Part shown: positions 25,317-38,600 of the stretch, piece by piece
Position numbering within the stretch: position 1 is the stretch's first letter
Layout: every line of letters starts with the position of its first letter
NCBI GenBank assembly: GCA_016584305.1
Contig: JACEEZ010020506.1
Span: 57,501 to 121,500 of the forward strand
Reading direction: 5' to 3'
Source: Chionoecetes opilio
Taxonomy: Eukaryota; Arthropoda; Malacostraca; Decapoda; Majidae
DNA: 64,000 nt
Notes under the pieces: generated by a model
Told to the model about the DNA's origin: nothing
The model's database searches: none
What the model saw: only the letters and a program-made list of their open reading frames with translations
Program-made: the position numbers and the translations under genes

Positions 25317-26570
25317 ATACCAGCTGTACATCATGTAGCACAGAGAACAGTATTTTCAACATGAACCTTAACGAAGTCCTGCAGCACTGTGGTGTTACTG
25401 TTCCAAACATTATGAAGGGACTCAGGTCTGTACAAAACCAGTCCATCAAGCCCATCGTCCCCTTAGGTTAAGTATTTAAGTATGTTGTATGCAACATGCA
25501 AGGAACATTCACCAACTGATTGCTTGATGAAAATCAAACACTCACTTAAACGATGGAAAGACAAACTATAATGCACACTGGTGTGTGATAGTGTATGGGG
25601 AATAAAAATACAACACCAACAATCAACATTGAGACAACGAAAATATCAAAATTTGAGATAAAGTTTAAATAGTACATAAATAATTTCATCTCATGAATAG
25701 AAATTGCGATAGGGAATCATCCACACAGGTGGGAGTTGTTGCTCCGCTGTTCAAAACTGTGCACTGGGCACTCCAGGCCGGCCAACCAAATCATGTCTAA
25801 TTCAGGCCCGATAGAAAATAAAATAAACATCAAAGTCACTTTTACAAGTATAGTTTGATGTCAACTGGTATTTTAGTGGTGATACATTGGTACAAGCGGT
25901 GCAAGATGTTGTTTTGATTGGGTGTCACATGCAGGAGGGCCAGCATGAATTGCTTATCTCTTCCAGTAAATCCTGTTGCTATTAAAATATATTTTGACAA
26001 TGCTACAACTTACTGTTATGAATTAGCTAAGACATATTTTTCTTATCCATAAGTAAATTATCTTTTCAATATATTTCATTCCTTAACAACTTGCTGTTGA
26101 TCTTTACTTTATCCGCATCATCAATGCCGCAGCAGCAAAACAAACTAAAATATATAAATCCTGTATCAGTGTCAAAAAAAATTAGAGCGTGTCTATACCA
26201 CCACAGCTGCCCAAAGGGAAGGCTCAGATTCATAACTTAGGATCCTTATTAGATGATGAATATTAGTCAAAAAAGAAAAGGCTGTGTGATTATAAATGCA
26301 CAACTGTTCACTCTGGAACTTAGTACTGAATTGGCTGGTGGGTTTCTGTTTAAACTGGCAACAATGCACTAACGTCTGTCCGTTCACTTCAGTATATCAT
26401 GAAATAATCAAGCCTGCTTAATGAAATAGAAGAAGAAGACCTGTATCATGTGTGATTGTGATATCACAATATTATTTTGTTTACACCTTCAATAATCACT
26501 ATGCATATTATGTATACATACGGTACATGTATATACAGGAGACAATCCCTCATACTCACATATTTCTGTG
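25317..26570. other. Presumed NFX1 3' UTR/intergenic, nothing recognised
   Basis: Downstream of the NFX1 stop on the - strand. No clear AATAAA was found close to the stop, so the 3' end of the transcript is not placed. Confidence 0.35.
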
Positions 26571-26682
26571 TTAGTCTTCAAAGTCAAAATAGTCTATGGG
26601 TGGTGGCTTGGCAGCAGAAGACTCAACTTCTTTCTTCACAGAACCCAATTTCTCTAGTTTCTGCATGCCTTGACCATTGCCA
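26571..26682 (-). CDS. NFX1: NFX1 terminal exon
   Basis: The acceptor is CCTTCCTCAG at 26683-26692. It encodes [20 protein letters not shown] and ends [14 protein letters not shown]; the DYFD ending is characteristic of NFX1 proteins. It is short and lies 2.96 kb from exon 12 across a TE-filled intron. Confidence 0.92.
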
Positions 26683-29600
26683 CTGAGGAAGGACAAAATA
26701 TTATCAGTACCAATGTCTGAGAACTTTCCCCTCATCTACTTAAGCCCAGATCCCACTATGAGGTTGCAGGTCCACGTCAACCTACGTTAGAGAAAATGGC
26801 CTGACACTGGTTGAAATGGGAATTTTTTCACAACAACTCACGTCAGCCTGATCGCCACGTCAGCTGTGTTAATGCTTCGTCAGCTACTTCAGACAAAGAC
26901 AGATCCACGTCATGGCCACGACACTGCCACGTCATTCGTCCCGGGAACTGATGTGGACTGACGCAAGAATTTTTTGAATTTTTCAAAATTCGGGCCACGT
27001 CAGGAACGAGGCCTCGTCTGCCCATGTTAACCCGTGTTACCATAAAAGTCAGGACCACGTTTAGTGTTTTTAGCTCGTCAACCCGCATTAGCACTGCATA
27101 ACGCGGGTTGACATGCCCCCGTAAACTCATAGTGGGACCTGGGCTTTAGCTCTGTTTTCTTGAAATATTTTTTCATTATATAAATTTCAGACTGCTGCCT
27201 CATTGCGAGCATGTTGTCACGACGTGACTACTGTATTTTTCTATTATCCTCTTATTTTGTATCATAATATTGTTTATTCCATGTTTTAGTCTTAGTATAT
27301 TTACTTTTTAAATATGCCTTTGTATTATGCAGTAATGCCTTTGTGATCTCGCACTGTGATACATTAGTCATGCCTGAGGTTTCCCGTTATTTTCCAATTT
27401 CTGTAATGAGGTCTAGTTGAGACGGAGGAAGGAGGCCATTTTGAGAGCTTCCGAACGAAAAGGGATATTTCTATTTTTGCTTCTTTTTATCTCCCATACT
27501 TCTTTATGCTACATCGCTTGGTAAATAATAGGTATGAAGGGTCATTCCGTTTCAAGGAATTAAGCCCCGCAGCCCAGTTTTACTGAACGGGGCCGGTATT
27601 TTGATAATACTTATATACATATGTACATATCTTTTTCATTGTTATCAGGCAGAGATAATTGTTTATATTATGTACGTATTAGGATTAAGTGATGTAAATA
27701 GTAGCGATTAGACATAGGGGTTTGCTTTCCTCTTCCAGGGAGGTAAATTTTATCAAATAATAACAGAACGGTAAGGTCGTAGCGATTCATATTTTCACAA
27801 CAGATTAGTAGTAACTTGTATCAGTTTTAATACCTCATCAAATGTTTAACATGTAATACTAGGTAGGTTTCCTTTGTTAGTAGTATTGCGGGCCGTTAAC
27901 GCCCGGGGTTTCAAACGCTGCTTGACCCAGCCAGTGTCGCGTATATAAGGGCAGCGACCCGCTCGTTCACTTCCCCACGACCTGTGACCTCGCACGCTAC
28001 TCTCCGCCCCAAGCTGTGACGAGGAAGCATGCCGTCCGCATGGTCGGAGAAGGTTTATTGTGGTGTTGTGTGTGGCGAGGGAGATGAGGATGGGTAATGT
28101 AAGGTAAGTTAAGTATATTCTCTCTCTCTTTTAGCTAACTGTAGAAAGGTTATTATTTTTGCTCCGCAGCGTCGGAGTTTTTGTTGACGGGTATGCTGTC
28201 AATAGGATAGTTTTGGTTTGTCTATGAACAGATAGTACGGTGACCTTTCAAGGAGTGTGATTTCGGCCGATATTGTTTTAGTGAACGTATTCCTTGCAGT
28301 GTACAGTGTTTTGTGTCTGGCTTAGCAGCCAGATTATCCTCTTTAATTTTGTTGTGAAAGATACGTTCCTTTTTGTGTTCAGTCGGAGATCATTTTGCCG
28401 TTCATTTATTTTCAGTTAGTATTCTAATATTTTTATTTTGTTAATTTTAGTGAGTTTGCTTTGGTTTAAACTCACTCTACTGCAAGTCGCTTGAGCGTGT
28501 ACATCCTTAAATCTTTGCTGCGTTTTTCTGGTCAATATCAGCGTAGATAAGTTAATGTAAATAAAGTGTTAAAATAGTTTCTGTATCTATCGAGTTTTTA
28601 TTTTTCTTATTTACTTCTGTGTTCAGTTCTTTAATTTGTGTCTATTTATTTTATTACTCAAATTAATTACCTATTGGTATATTGTATTTTATTTTATTTT
28701 TTTATTTTTCTGAAAATCAACTCCCTTCGAACCTGGATTTCTTTTAGTTTCAATACTTTTCTACATTTTTAATTATCTTAGTCATTACCCAAAGGGGAAA
28801 TTGTGACGCTGTACATACGAGAATATAGTGCCTTGTCATCATATTCATCTTTACAAATTTTATTTCTCAAGGGACTGGCCAAGAGAAGACAAAAAAACTG
28901 CTAGCTGCCAGTTCCTATAAAGAAGACAGTAGGAGAAGAGAGAAAGTGGTGAGCCAATTTAGTTTGGGAGGTGTCTTGACACTCCTCTTGAAAAAAAAAA
29001 TTATACTGTAGGAAGATGGAAAAATACAAACAGGAGTTCCAGAGTTTACCAGTGAAAGGGATGAAAGAGTGAAGATACTGGTTAACTCTTGCATTAGTGA
29101 GATGGACAGAATAGGGATGAAAATGAGTAGAAAGTTTTGTGCAGCGAGGGGGGGGGCATGCAGTTAGCAAGTTCAGAAGAGCAGTGAGCATGAAAATAAC
29201 AATAAAAGACAGCGAGAAGCATCATTGCGGCAGTGATTTAAATATTGAAGACAGTCAGTCAGAGGAGGGGAATTGATGAGACGAAAAGCTTTTGACTCAA
29301 TAAACATGCTGCCTTCTACCCCTGTGCAATCCCCGGCACGGGATGGATGTGGCATTGCTGTGCCAAACACCTGTATGTGTATAATTCTTTTATTTTGTAT
29401 GACAACTTTTCTTCCCATCTATTCCCTCATACACTGCTCTACTGTTCCGTAAAGGCCTTCTCTCCCACCTTCTTGTATGCGAGTATCTCTTCTACACATT
29501 CAAAAAGTATTCTTCAGCAAATCCAGTTCATCAAAACTTCTAACATAAAGTTTTCAGACCTGCACACTAAGAACAAATTAAATTGTTTGCATTATGGAAG

Positions 29601-32600
29601 TGCCACATAGATACCATCAAACAAATCAAACATCCACTTACCTGACGGACGCTTTGAGGGACCACACCGGAGCCGGGACCTTGCGTTGGCCCTGTTCCCG
29701 TTGCACCACCGTCAACACACTCATGGGCGGCAGGTAACACTGACAAATAAAGAACAGTTTTTACCCTTTCCAAACTAATTATGATCGCAAAGTAAATCAG
29801 TATCGGTCTTGTATTTTTCTACCCTTTCAAACTAATTATGATAGCAAAGTAAATCAGTGTCTGTCTTGTATTTTTCTGAGTAAATGTGTATATATATTTC
29901 TTTGTCTGCAAATAGTTAATCTTAGATATCAATTATGCTATACCTTCAATGTTCATTTTGCTTTACAGAGGAAGATAACTATTGGGTGATACTCAAACAT
30001 TACATTTTCACACATGAACACAAGGCAACAATGGTATAGCCAAGTTAATGTCCATGAAATGATCTTCCTCTCTTGCCATTTTCATCAATATGAGTTGACT
30101 TCCGAGAAAAAAGATGAACACTATTAACCCCTTGAGACCCAGAACGTAATTTCCATTGTAATTTAGCTACCATTAGACAATTTTTAGTGACTATAAGCAA
30201 TATTTTATAGGTATGACCTGCCTAGTATCCTTGTCCACTAGCTAATTTGGTATATTCAGTTAGTTTTACATTATTTTATGGTTAACTACAGACAATTTCA
30301 TATAGCAAAGGAAAGATCTGGGCGTGAAGGGGTTAAGTAGTTTAGCTTCCTCCCATGACTGTTTGTGCTTCCATGCCCCACAAGCACCTGTGACTTGCTG
30401 ATACTAACCATTCCACGAGCAGCGGTGGCGACCACATTCTTGTTGGGCTCCTCATCATAGGCCTCACTCTGACACCCAAAATGTTCACAGTATTCATGGA
30501 TGAAGTGGCGTTTCTCTCGGTTCATTGAGGGAAATGAATGAATGCAACTCTTCTGCTTGGACTGAAAGGAAAGGCAATGCTCTTAAAAATGCTTCACCAT
30601 ATCAGGTTAATATCTAGAAAGACAAATAACATAATTTATAAAATAATAAGAACTTTTAATGGTCATGCACAGAAAAGGCTGAAAAGTATGATAACGGACA
30701 TTTATGTGAATAGACATTCTTATAATTATAATCATTGCATTTTCGTAAAGTAACTGCTCTGGGTTTTGTGCCACCCACCATAAATTTGGGAGAAGACCTT
30801 GTGTATGAAAAAATAAAATAAAACAAAAACAAACCTTTTAGCTCACATTGACCTTATTATAGCAATTTATTACTTTAATGATAATGAGAATAATGCTTGA
30901 CTCCTTTACCTCCCGAGAGCGTAGCACCAGGTCCTCCAGAGCACTGTGCACCAGCTTGGCCAAGTTGGGGTCCTTGCGTGCCTCGTCCTTCATGAACTCA
31001 GAGTAAAGAGTGGAGGAGTTGCCCAGCTTCTCTCGGGCCTCCGGGTTCTCAATCTGGAGAGCCAGCGCTAGGCGACGGTTCCGCTGCTCTGTCTGGCACT
31101 CCTCGTTGCACGGTAGTCTGGCATGAATGTAAAATATTTCCAGCATGACTAATTGATTGATTTAATGCCCAAAAAAAAGGCGAATGTGCCAGACATCAGA
31201 GGTCATATGGCACTATGGCAAAGCATAAAAAGGGGAGGGGTTATAGAGAAATAGCGAAACGGTGAGGGAGGGGGAAAAAACGGAATGTTACAGCAGGATG
31301 GTTAGATTAGATGCAGGATGTGGATTTGTTGGAGGAAGGAGGTTAAATTTTCCAGGGAGAAGGAGGGAGATTCCGGGAGAATGTCCGCAAGACAGGGAGG
31401 ACTAATACTTCATTTTGTTCAAAGGAATAGAGCACGGGGAACACAGGAACTACGTACTACTTCTCGCGGCCTCTTGTAGCTTCCTTATTTTCTTATGTTC
31501 TTAATAGAATTCCTTGATCTGATTATGTAATAGTTTACCTAAGCCATCCACCATAAACTCAAATTAATCTAAAAGAGCCTTGGGCAAATGTAAAGCATGG
31601 TACAGATATGAAAAAAGAAAAGTAAGAAACTTATTGATAAAAACCATGCCTCACCTCTTTAATTTGTCAGGCCTTGCTGTTGCCGTGAATATTTCTGACA
31701 GGTCCACCGTGCAGCCGTTGTTCATGTTCTGCATCTGGGAGGCCAACATGGAGGTGGCCACGGCTCGGTACTCACGGTCATTGTCAGAACATTGCAGGGA
31801 TGCTTTTCTCAACCCACACTCACATGATATCTGAACCTGCATGTCAAAGGGTTACTACATCAGGTACACAAAAATGTATGCAATGAGGCTACTATATAAG
31901 GCATCAACAAATGAAAACAATAAACAACAACAAAAAAGCAAAACAAATCCACCAGGAAAAAAACAATCAAAACAATTTTCATTCTTTCCATGAGTTGGGT
32001 CGGTAAGGTAGAAGGGAAGTAGTGTGGGCATGAAGATATATTACAAACAAAATAAAACAAAAAAACGTAGTTATTACACCACAGGAATCTAAGCTGATTA
32101 ACATACATTCTATGCAATCAGAAACAGTGATATTAGTCATCAGAATCTACCATTAAGTTATGGTAGTCAGCCTACAGGGTTAAACTTATAGCCAGTGTTG
32201 AAAATAAAGAAAAAGAATACAGTAGTACATGTCTCTATGCCACGAGGTACTAATAAAAGGGAGAAACTGATGGGAATTTTTCACCAGAAATAAATAATTC
32301 AGTACAAAATTAGAAACATAAATATCTTAAACTGCAGTATCTCAACACTTGTAATCATATGACATGCTTTAATGTGATGCAGGGGATATCATATAAGACA
32401 TACATGTAATGCAATGCCAAGTACAAAAAGGAGCCTGGTGATTACAGTTCTCTCTCTCACTTACTAAAAAAAGAAAGACTGGATAAGGGAAAGAGCAAAA
32501 GAAAAAAAATCATGAGATTCCCTGCTAATTGCTACTTATATATAGCAAACAGGAGTTCCAAAAAGTTATGGTCAGTTAAATTACAGGACATTTCCCATAC

Positions 32601-35600
32601 TAATGATCATAATTTGGAAAACAGAATAAAAAAGTTCACGAGCTGATCAGTGACAGCCTGAATAACTACAGTTCTACGTACAGAGCTTATTCGCAAACAT
32701 CAATCTTGGAATTATTATGCTTTCTCAGTTTTTTTTCTTGTTCACTGTCATACTATACTCATCATATGTCATACATAATGCATTAAAATAAATGTCTACA
32801 ATTTTATTCCATTCTCACATAAATGGTGCTTCATTTCCTGCTTACCATTTCCTTGCAGTTTGTATCAGGACACAGGCCACTGTGGCAAGGCGTGGCACAG
32901 GGGTGGCCACAGTTCTCTCGCGGTTTGCTGCACTTCTGTGTGCACAACATGCCTTCCGGCACACAAGGCTGCTCATGACACACTCGCTGACACTTATGAA
33001 GGCCACAGGAGAGAGCAAAGTCACAAAATCCGCCACATGATACAGCATTCAAGTAACAAAGAGTTCGCCGCATCATCTGAAGATGTAGAAAATGCACTAA
33101 GAAACTGGAGAATTTACTACATCATTTTTTGTGTGTGCCACTATACTAGTAAAGATGAAACAAATGTGAGTGGTAAAAGGTCAGAGATGAGACAGTTCAT
33201 GATAACGTAATGTGTGAAGGAAAATGAAAGTAGTTTATGTTAAACTTAAATGATAATGTACTACTGTACACTGTGATACTATACTTTTGTGCTGTAATAA
33301 TTAGGCACAAGAAATACAATGACAGCATAAAATTGCAACTTTTATCCCATTTAAACTTGAATTATATCAGAGTAATCAAGATCTCATAACCGGGGAAATA
33401 TTGTTATGCAAGGGTGACGGAAGTGGTATGGACACGATTAGACCCCAAATGTAATAATGGCTATCTTCAGATGAATTTTGTTCGTCATTATTTTTTTCGA
33501 TGCAGAGCCCTCATTCTATTCAGTATTGTACATAGGGTAATGATGATGATAGTGAAGAAACATATTTTTTTTTTTTTTTTTTTTTACATATGTGCCTATA
33601 GCACCTGTAGGCAGTGGTGACCCAGGGCTCGGATGGTAGGCTCTGAAAGTTCACTTGAGGGCTCTGATGGTTGGTCCTCGCCCGTGGTGGTGCAGGCAGG
33701 ATTATTATAGTGACGCCTGTGATTAGAGGCTCATGCCGCCCCCCTGTGTCCTTCGATGCACTCGCAATCGAAGGTAGAGTTGACGGGCAGGGCATGTGGG
33801 TTTTCTTAGGCCACTCGACGGTGCAGAAAGGTTTTGGGTTTCTTCGGGGATCGAACTCGGGTCACCGAGAACGCCAGTCGGAGACGCTAACCACTCCGCT
33901 ACCGCCTCCCCTCCATATGCAATAAACATATATACAGCTTTCAGGTTCATGCACACAAGTAAAAAATCATAATTGCCTTGTGATTTCCAAAGCATGGCTT
34001 GTCCACCAGCATGGTGCAGGGAGGACAGGGCTCATCCGGGTGGCACAGGTGACTGGCGGTGTGAGGGCACTCCTGGGCTCTGTTGCAAGGGTTGTCACAG
34101 GCAGGGGGTTTGGTCCCACAAGGCACTGGTGGGTAGGTCACAGAGGCACCGCAGTGACAGGTCAGCTCATCAAAACTGGTCTGCCAGCATCTAAAAAAAG
34201 AGCATAAATGAACACCATATAAACCGTTTTTAAATAACTGGCTGCAAAAATGTAAAACTGTGTAGGGAGTACTGTCTCACAAATATCATTTTTGGTTTTG
34301 CTTTCATCTTTCGCTTCACTACCGAAGAAAGCACATCTATTTTTTATGTTATGTTGATGATTTTTAACTAAAACTTAAAAAAAAAAATTCTTGACAATGT
34401 TCCCTTACCTTGGACAGTTGCCTCGGTGACATGGCTCTTCACACTTGTGAAGGCCACAAGTCAGAAGTTTTCCACACACCAGGGAGCACATGTGGTCCAG
34501 GTCAATGCAGCAGCGGATGTTACACTTGTGGCGGCCACAGTGACGCAGCTGATCTCACACAGCAAACAAAGGAATGCATGAGTTCTTCAAAGTTGATTTA
34601 TATCATCAAAATATTGCATTCATATATATCTCCTAATGTTTTGCATCTTACATGAAGGAAATAGTTATGAAATACATTTTCTTTAGTTGGACACTTATCC
34701 AAGTGCTTCACAGATTCTCACAGAAGTAGAAATACGTAAAAGTACATCATTATCATAATGGCTCTATAAGTCACATCCATAAGTATATAAGTCTCCTAGA
34801 TGTGAATTCCCTGCAACATGCTTTTATAAGAGACATGGTTTTCTAAGAGAATGAATGACAACTGTTTAATGAATTGATCAATGTAAAACATATTTTTGTA
34901 AGGTGGTTAATGGACCTTTTGCCCCCTTGATATATCCTAATCCAAGAGTATAACCTGCAATCAATATTAGGTCTAAAACATCCATCAACCAAGAAATAAA
35001 AATTTGAATTAAGATTTTCAATATCCTTTACACATATGTAACTCAAAATCCTAGGTCATATACAACTATGAATAAATGAATATCATAGATCATTATATAT
35101 TGTTTCAAATGCAATAATAACAATTACAAATACATCTACATGACTTCCAGTTCATGTAATTTCTTCTACTTCTAAGAACCACCTTTTTGTAAGAACATAT
35201 GAAAAGCGACCGAGACACATCTTACCTTTTTACACGGCTTTTTACAAGTGGCCTCATCTGCCTTTGTAGTCAGCTCAGAACACGAGACATTGCAGTCCAT
35301 GGCGCCACACCGACACCTGACTGGAGTCTCCAAGGGACAGGGTGGGCAGGGACCCTCATGGCACAGAGCCTGGCACTCATGGAAGGCCCCTGGCACACCA
35401 CACTTGAGGGTGCGCTGACAGGGCTGGCTGCAGGTGGGGATCGGATCTGAACAAGACTTGCGCTGAATGGCCCCGTCTCGCTCGTACAACTTTTCCAACG
35501 GGACCTGAAATTGTGATCTTCTATCAGACCAATGGCTAATATGAACACATGAAGTAGTATATCTCTTCAGTGACATACATTGTTCCAAATTCATTACATG

Positions 35601-38600
35601 GGTCTATAAAAGTTTAAAATTCCTAATTAAGTGATACTTGAGGATTTGAAATCTTCACAGCATCAGACACTTACCTTCCTACAAGGACAACGAGTAATGA
35701 TTTGGACTGTCAGCTCACAAGGCTGGCACTCACCAGCATGACACTTGGCATCACAGTGATGGTTATCACAGTCCAACGTGCGGTCACACTTGCCGGCACA
35801 GGAATAGGTTGTGGTTCCATAGGTGCTTGGTGTGCAGGTAATCTCCTGAACATTCTTGCCACAATAACATGCTGAAATGTTGACATCATGTTATTGGAGT
35901 CGTCAAAAACATATTTCGAAAAGGAAAACACAATAGGAAAAGTTATCTATGATGTTGAGGTACCCAGAAATTCTTCTCTTGACAGTGTTTACATATAGTT
36001 TTCGAGCACAAATCTTCTCTCACTCACACTGAGAGACTTTCTCCTGGCAGTCTCCGCAGGGCCCCTCATGACACAGCTTGGGGCAGGTGTGGCCTTCACA
36101 GTTAAGCTTCTTGCCACATACTCCCCCACACACAAACGGCTCAGTTTGGCTGCACTTCACATCCTGCGTTTGTACTCCACAAGCACATGACCTGAAAAAG
36201 GAGACATGCCAAAGTTGGAGATTAATTATCTCACCTGAATTAGTGAAAAGTGAAACAAATGATTGACTAATTATTGTTTAGTTCAACTTGGCTTGATTTT
36301 GTGATATCAAAGAGGCAGAGGCAGTTCGCAGACAGTACCAGTCTTTAAATGTTTTCTTATTGATGGAATCATGTCAGATCTTTTCTACAGTTCACCAAAA
36401 AATGTGCTAAAAGCTTATGAATTCTAACTTCTGGTATCCAGCAATAAATATCTTCAGCAATTTTCCTACTCTGTTCCATTCAGATAACACCAAGGCCATC
36501 TAAAGTTCTGACACACTTGATCCATGCTGCTAAGATTGGTAAGGATGGACAGCCAATAGCCTCACCACCAGCTTTGGCTATCATCTTCTTTCACTGACCA
36601 ACCTGGTGTACAAGCCTTCAACTCTGCTATCCTTAATGACCTAGAGCAGTTGGTGCAGCAGCCTAACCGTATTTCTGACCGGCTTACATATACATATTCA
36701 AACTAAATGTTTTTTTCTTTAGTTTATACTGTATATCATTATGAAAGTATTTCATAACAATAATCATTACATATTTAAGTTGTCTTATAAGCCTTTCCCA
36801 CAATTTGCCATCTACTATGTCTAATTTTCCCATTAACATCATTCACATAGATGCTCTTCACTTTTCTTCTTCATTCTATATATATGATACTTCTATCTCA
36901 ACATATTCTCTCTTATCTTTCCAACATAAGACTTCCAAACACTCCATTTTGTTAACATGTACTATCTTCCATAAACTATTTCCTTACTATGTACTATCTC
37001 AAAAGTGGCATAGAAAATGTTAGATCACTACAAAAGCACTAACATATGATAACATTTACGCACACATCATATCTAAAATATGGTTATATTCTGTGTGCAA
37101 ACACGAAAGTTACATTATAAAAGCATCTTTGTAGCCCTGGATGTAAGGTTAAAGGTCTTAAGAACTTAAAAAGTAAAATGCTGTACATGTCAAAATGCTT
37201 ACTGTACCTTCTAATAAAGGCTGTACATGCTGGACAAGGGCCTGGGTGACACAGGAGGGTACACTTGTGTGTGCACCACTCAATCTTCCGTTTCCGTCCA
37301 CACATGTCTCCACAAGAATGTGCCAAGTCTCTCCGATTCCAATCTGGTTCTCTCATTTTCCCACAGAAACACATATAAGCATTGGGAACCTTTGGACTTG
37401 AGCCTTGACAGGCAGGACACCTCCAGCCTCCATCTGAAAATATTTTTAACTTTTGTACAATGTCTCATAAGTACTCATGTACTGTCCCATTAGGATGTGG
37501 GAACTCATTTGGATTTATGCTATTAGTCTAGTCTAGTTTGCATAACCCAATGAAATACCTGATATGCCTATGCTAAATTTTACAATATCTTTTATTAAAT
37601 TATATATACACCCCATTTTTTTATTTCTTTTGTGTGTGTAACAGCATTTATTCTAAATTCTGCAAGGGCACACAATCAGTCCATCTTTGTTGCCAATGTA
37701 TTCTAATTATATATAATTAATGGACTGGCGTACCTGTAGATATGAGTCGCCCCTCTATTACTACACACAACCCTCGTTTTCCCGGGCCTCCATTTCCCGG
37801 ATATCGGATTTGCTGGTCAAAATCAGAGGTCCGGGGATATGTCAGAGTCCCGGACTAATGCCTGGTCCCGTCCGTAAATTGACAAAGTTGTCCGGCGGTC
37901 CGAGCGTCTCCTGTCACACCTGGTCAGTGTCCGCGCCTCCCGCCAGGTGTCAGCATGCTCAGCGGTCGTATTGTTTACATTTGGGTACACGACACTCACT
38001 CTCCAAGACACACACCCCTCCCGGCAACACGCTGTCATCCGCCTCACCTGTGCCTTCCTGAGGAAGACAGGTCAACTACAGCACCTGTGATAGCATCATA
38101 GGACATCACCAGGGCTCATAGTGTTCCCCAAGGGATCCTCGCAGCACTAAAAACAACAACAAAGTGACGTAAAAGTCCGGGGCGGGGTAGCTGATATTGG
38201 TGGTTGCCGGACAGTAAATACTAGAGTAGGATAAACGTCCGGGGTGAGTAATGGCCTCGGACTGTTGCGATTCCCGGACGTTTGCGGTTCCCGGACCAGT
38301 GCTCCCCCCTATTAGTCCGGGAAAACGAGGGTTGTGTGTATTGTGCCCGCTGTTCTCTCCCTGGACATGATGACCAGATACTAGGGGTGGCTAACCAGGT
38401 GAGCTAACCAGGTGAGCTAACCCCAAAGCCCAATCCCTGAAAGTCGCCTTCAACATTTTGTACGTCTCCACGGATTCTTTGGGGGGACAAAGGGGTCATG
38501 GCCCCCCAAAAGCAGCACAAGTGTGCTGGTACATCAGGCAGCAGGTGGTGTCCTACACCATGCTTGTGCAGAAGTGTCAGTCTGGGAATTTACTGACTGC

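Noticed and set aside
33840..33911. Possible tRNA gene on the - strand
   Set aside because: A and B boxes are present, but it continues into a SINE body with a poly(A) tail and has imperfect acceptor pairing.
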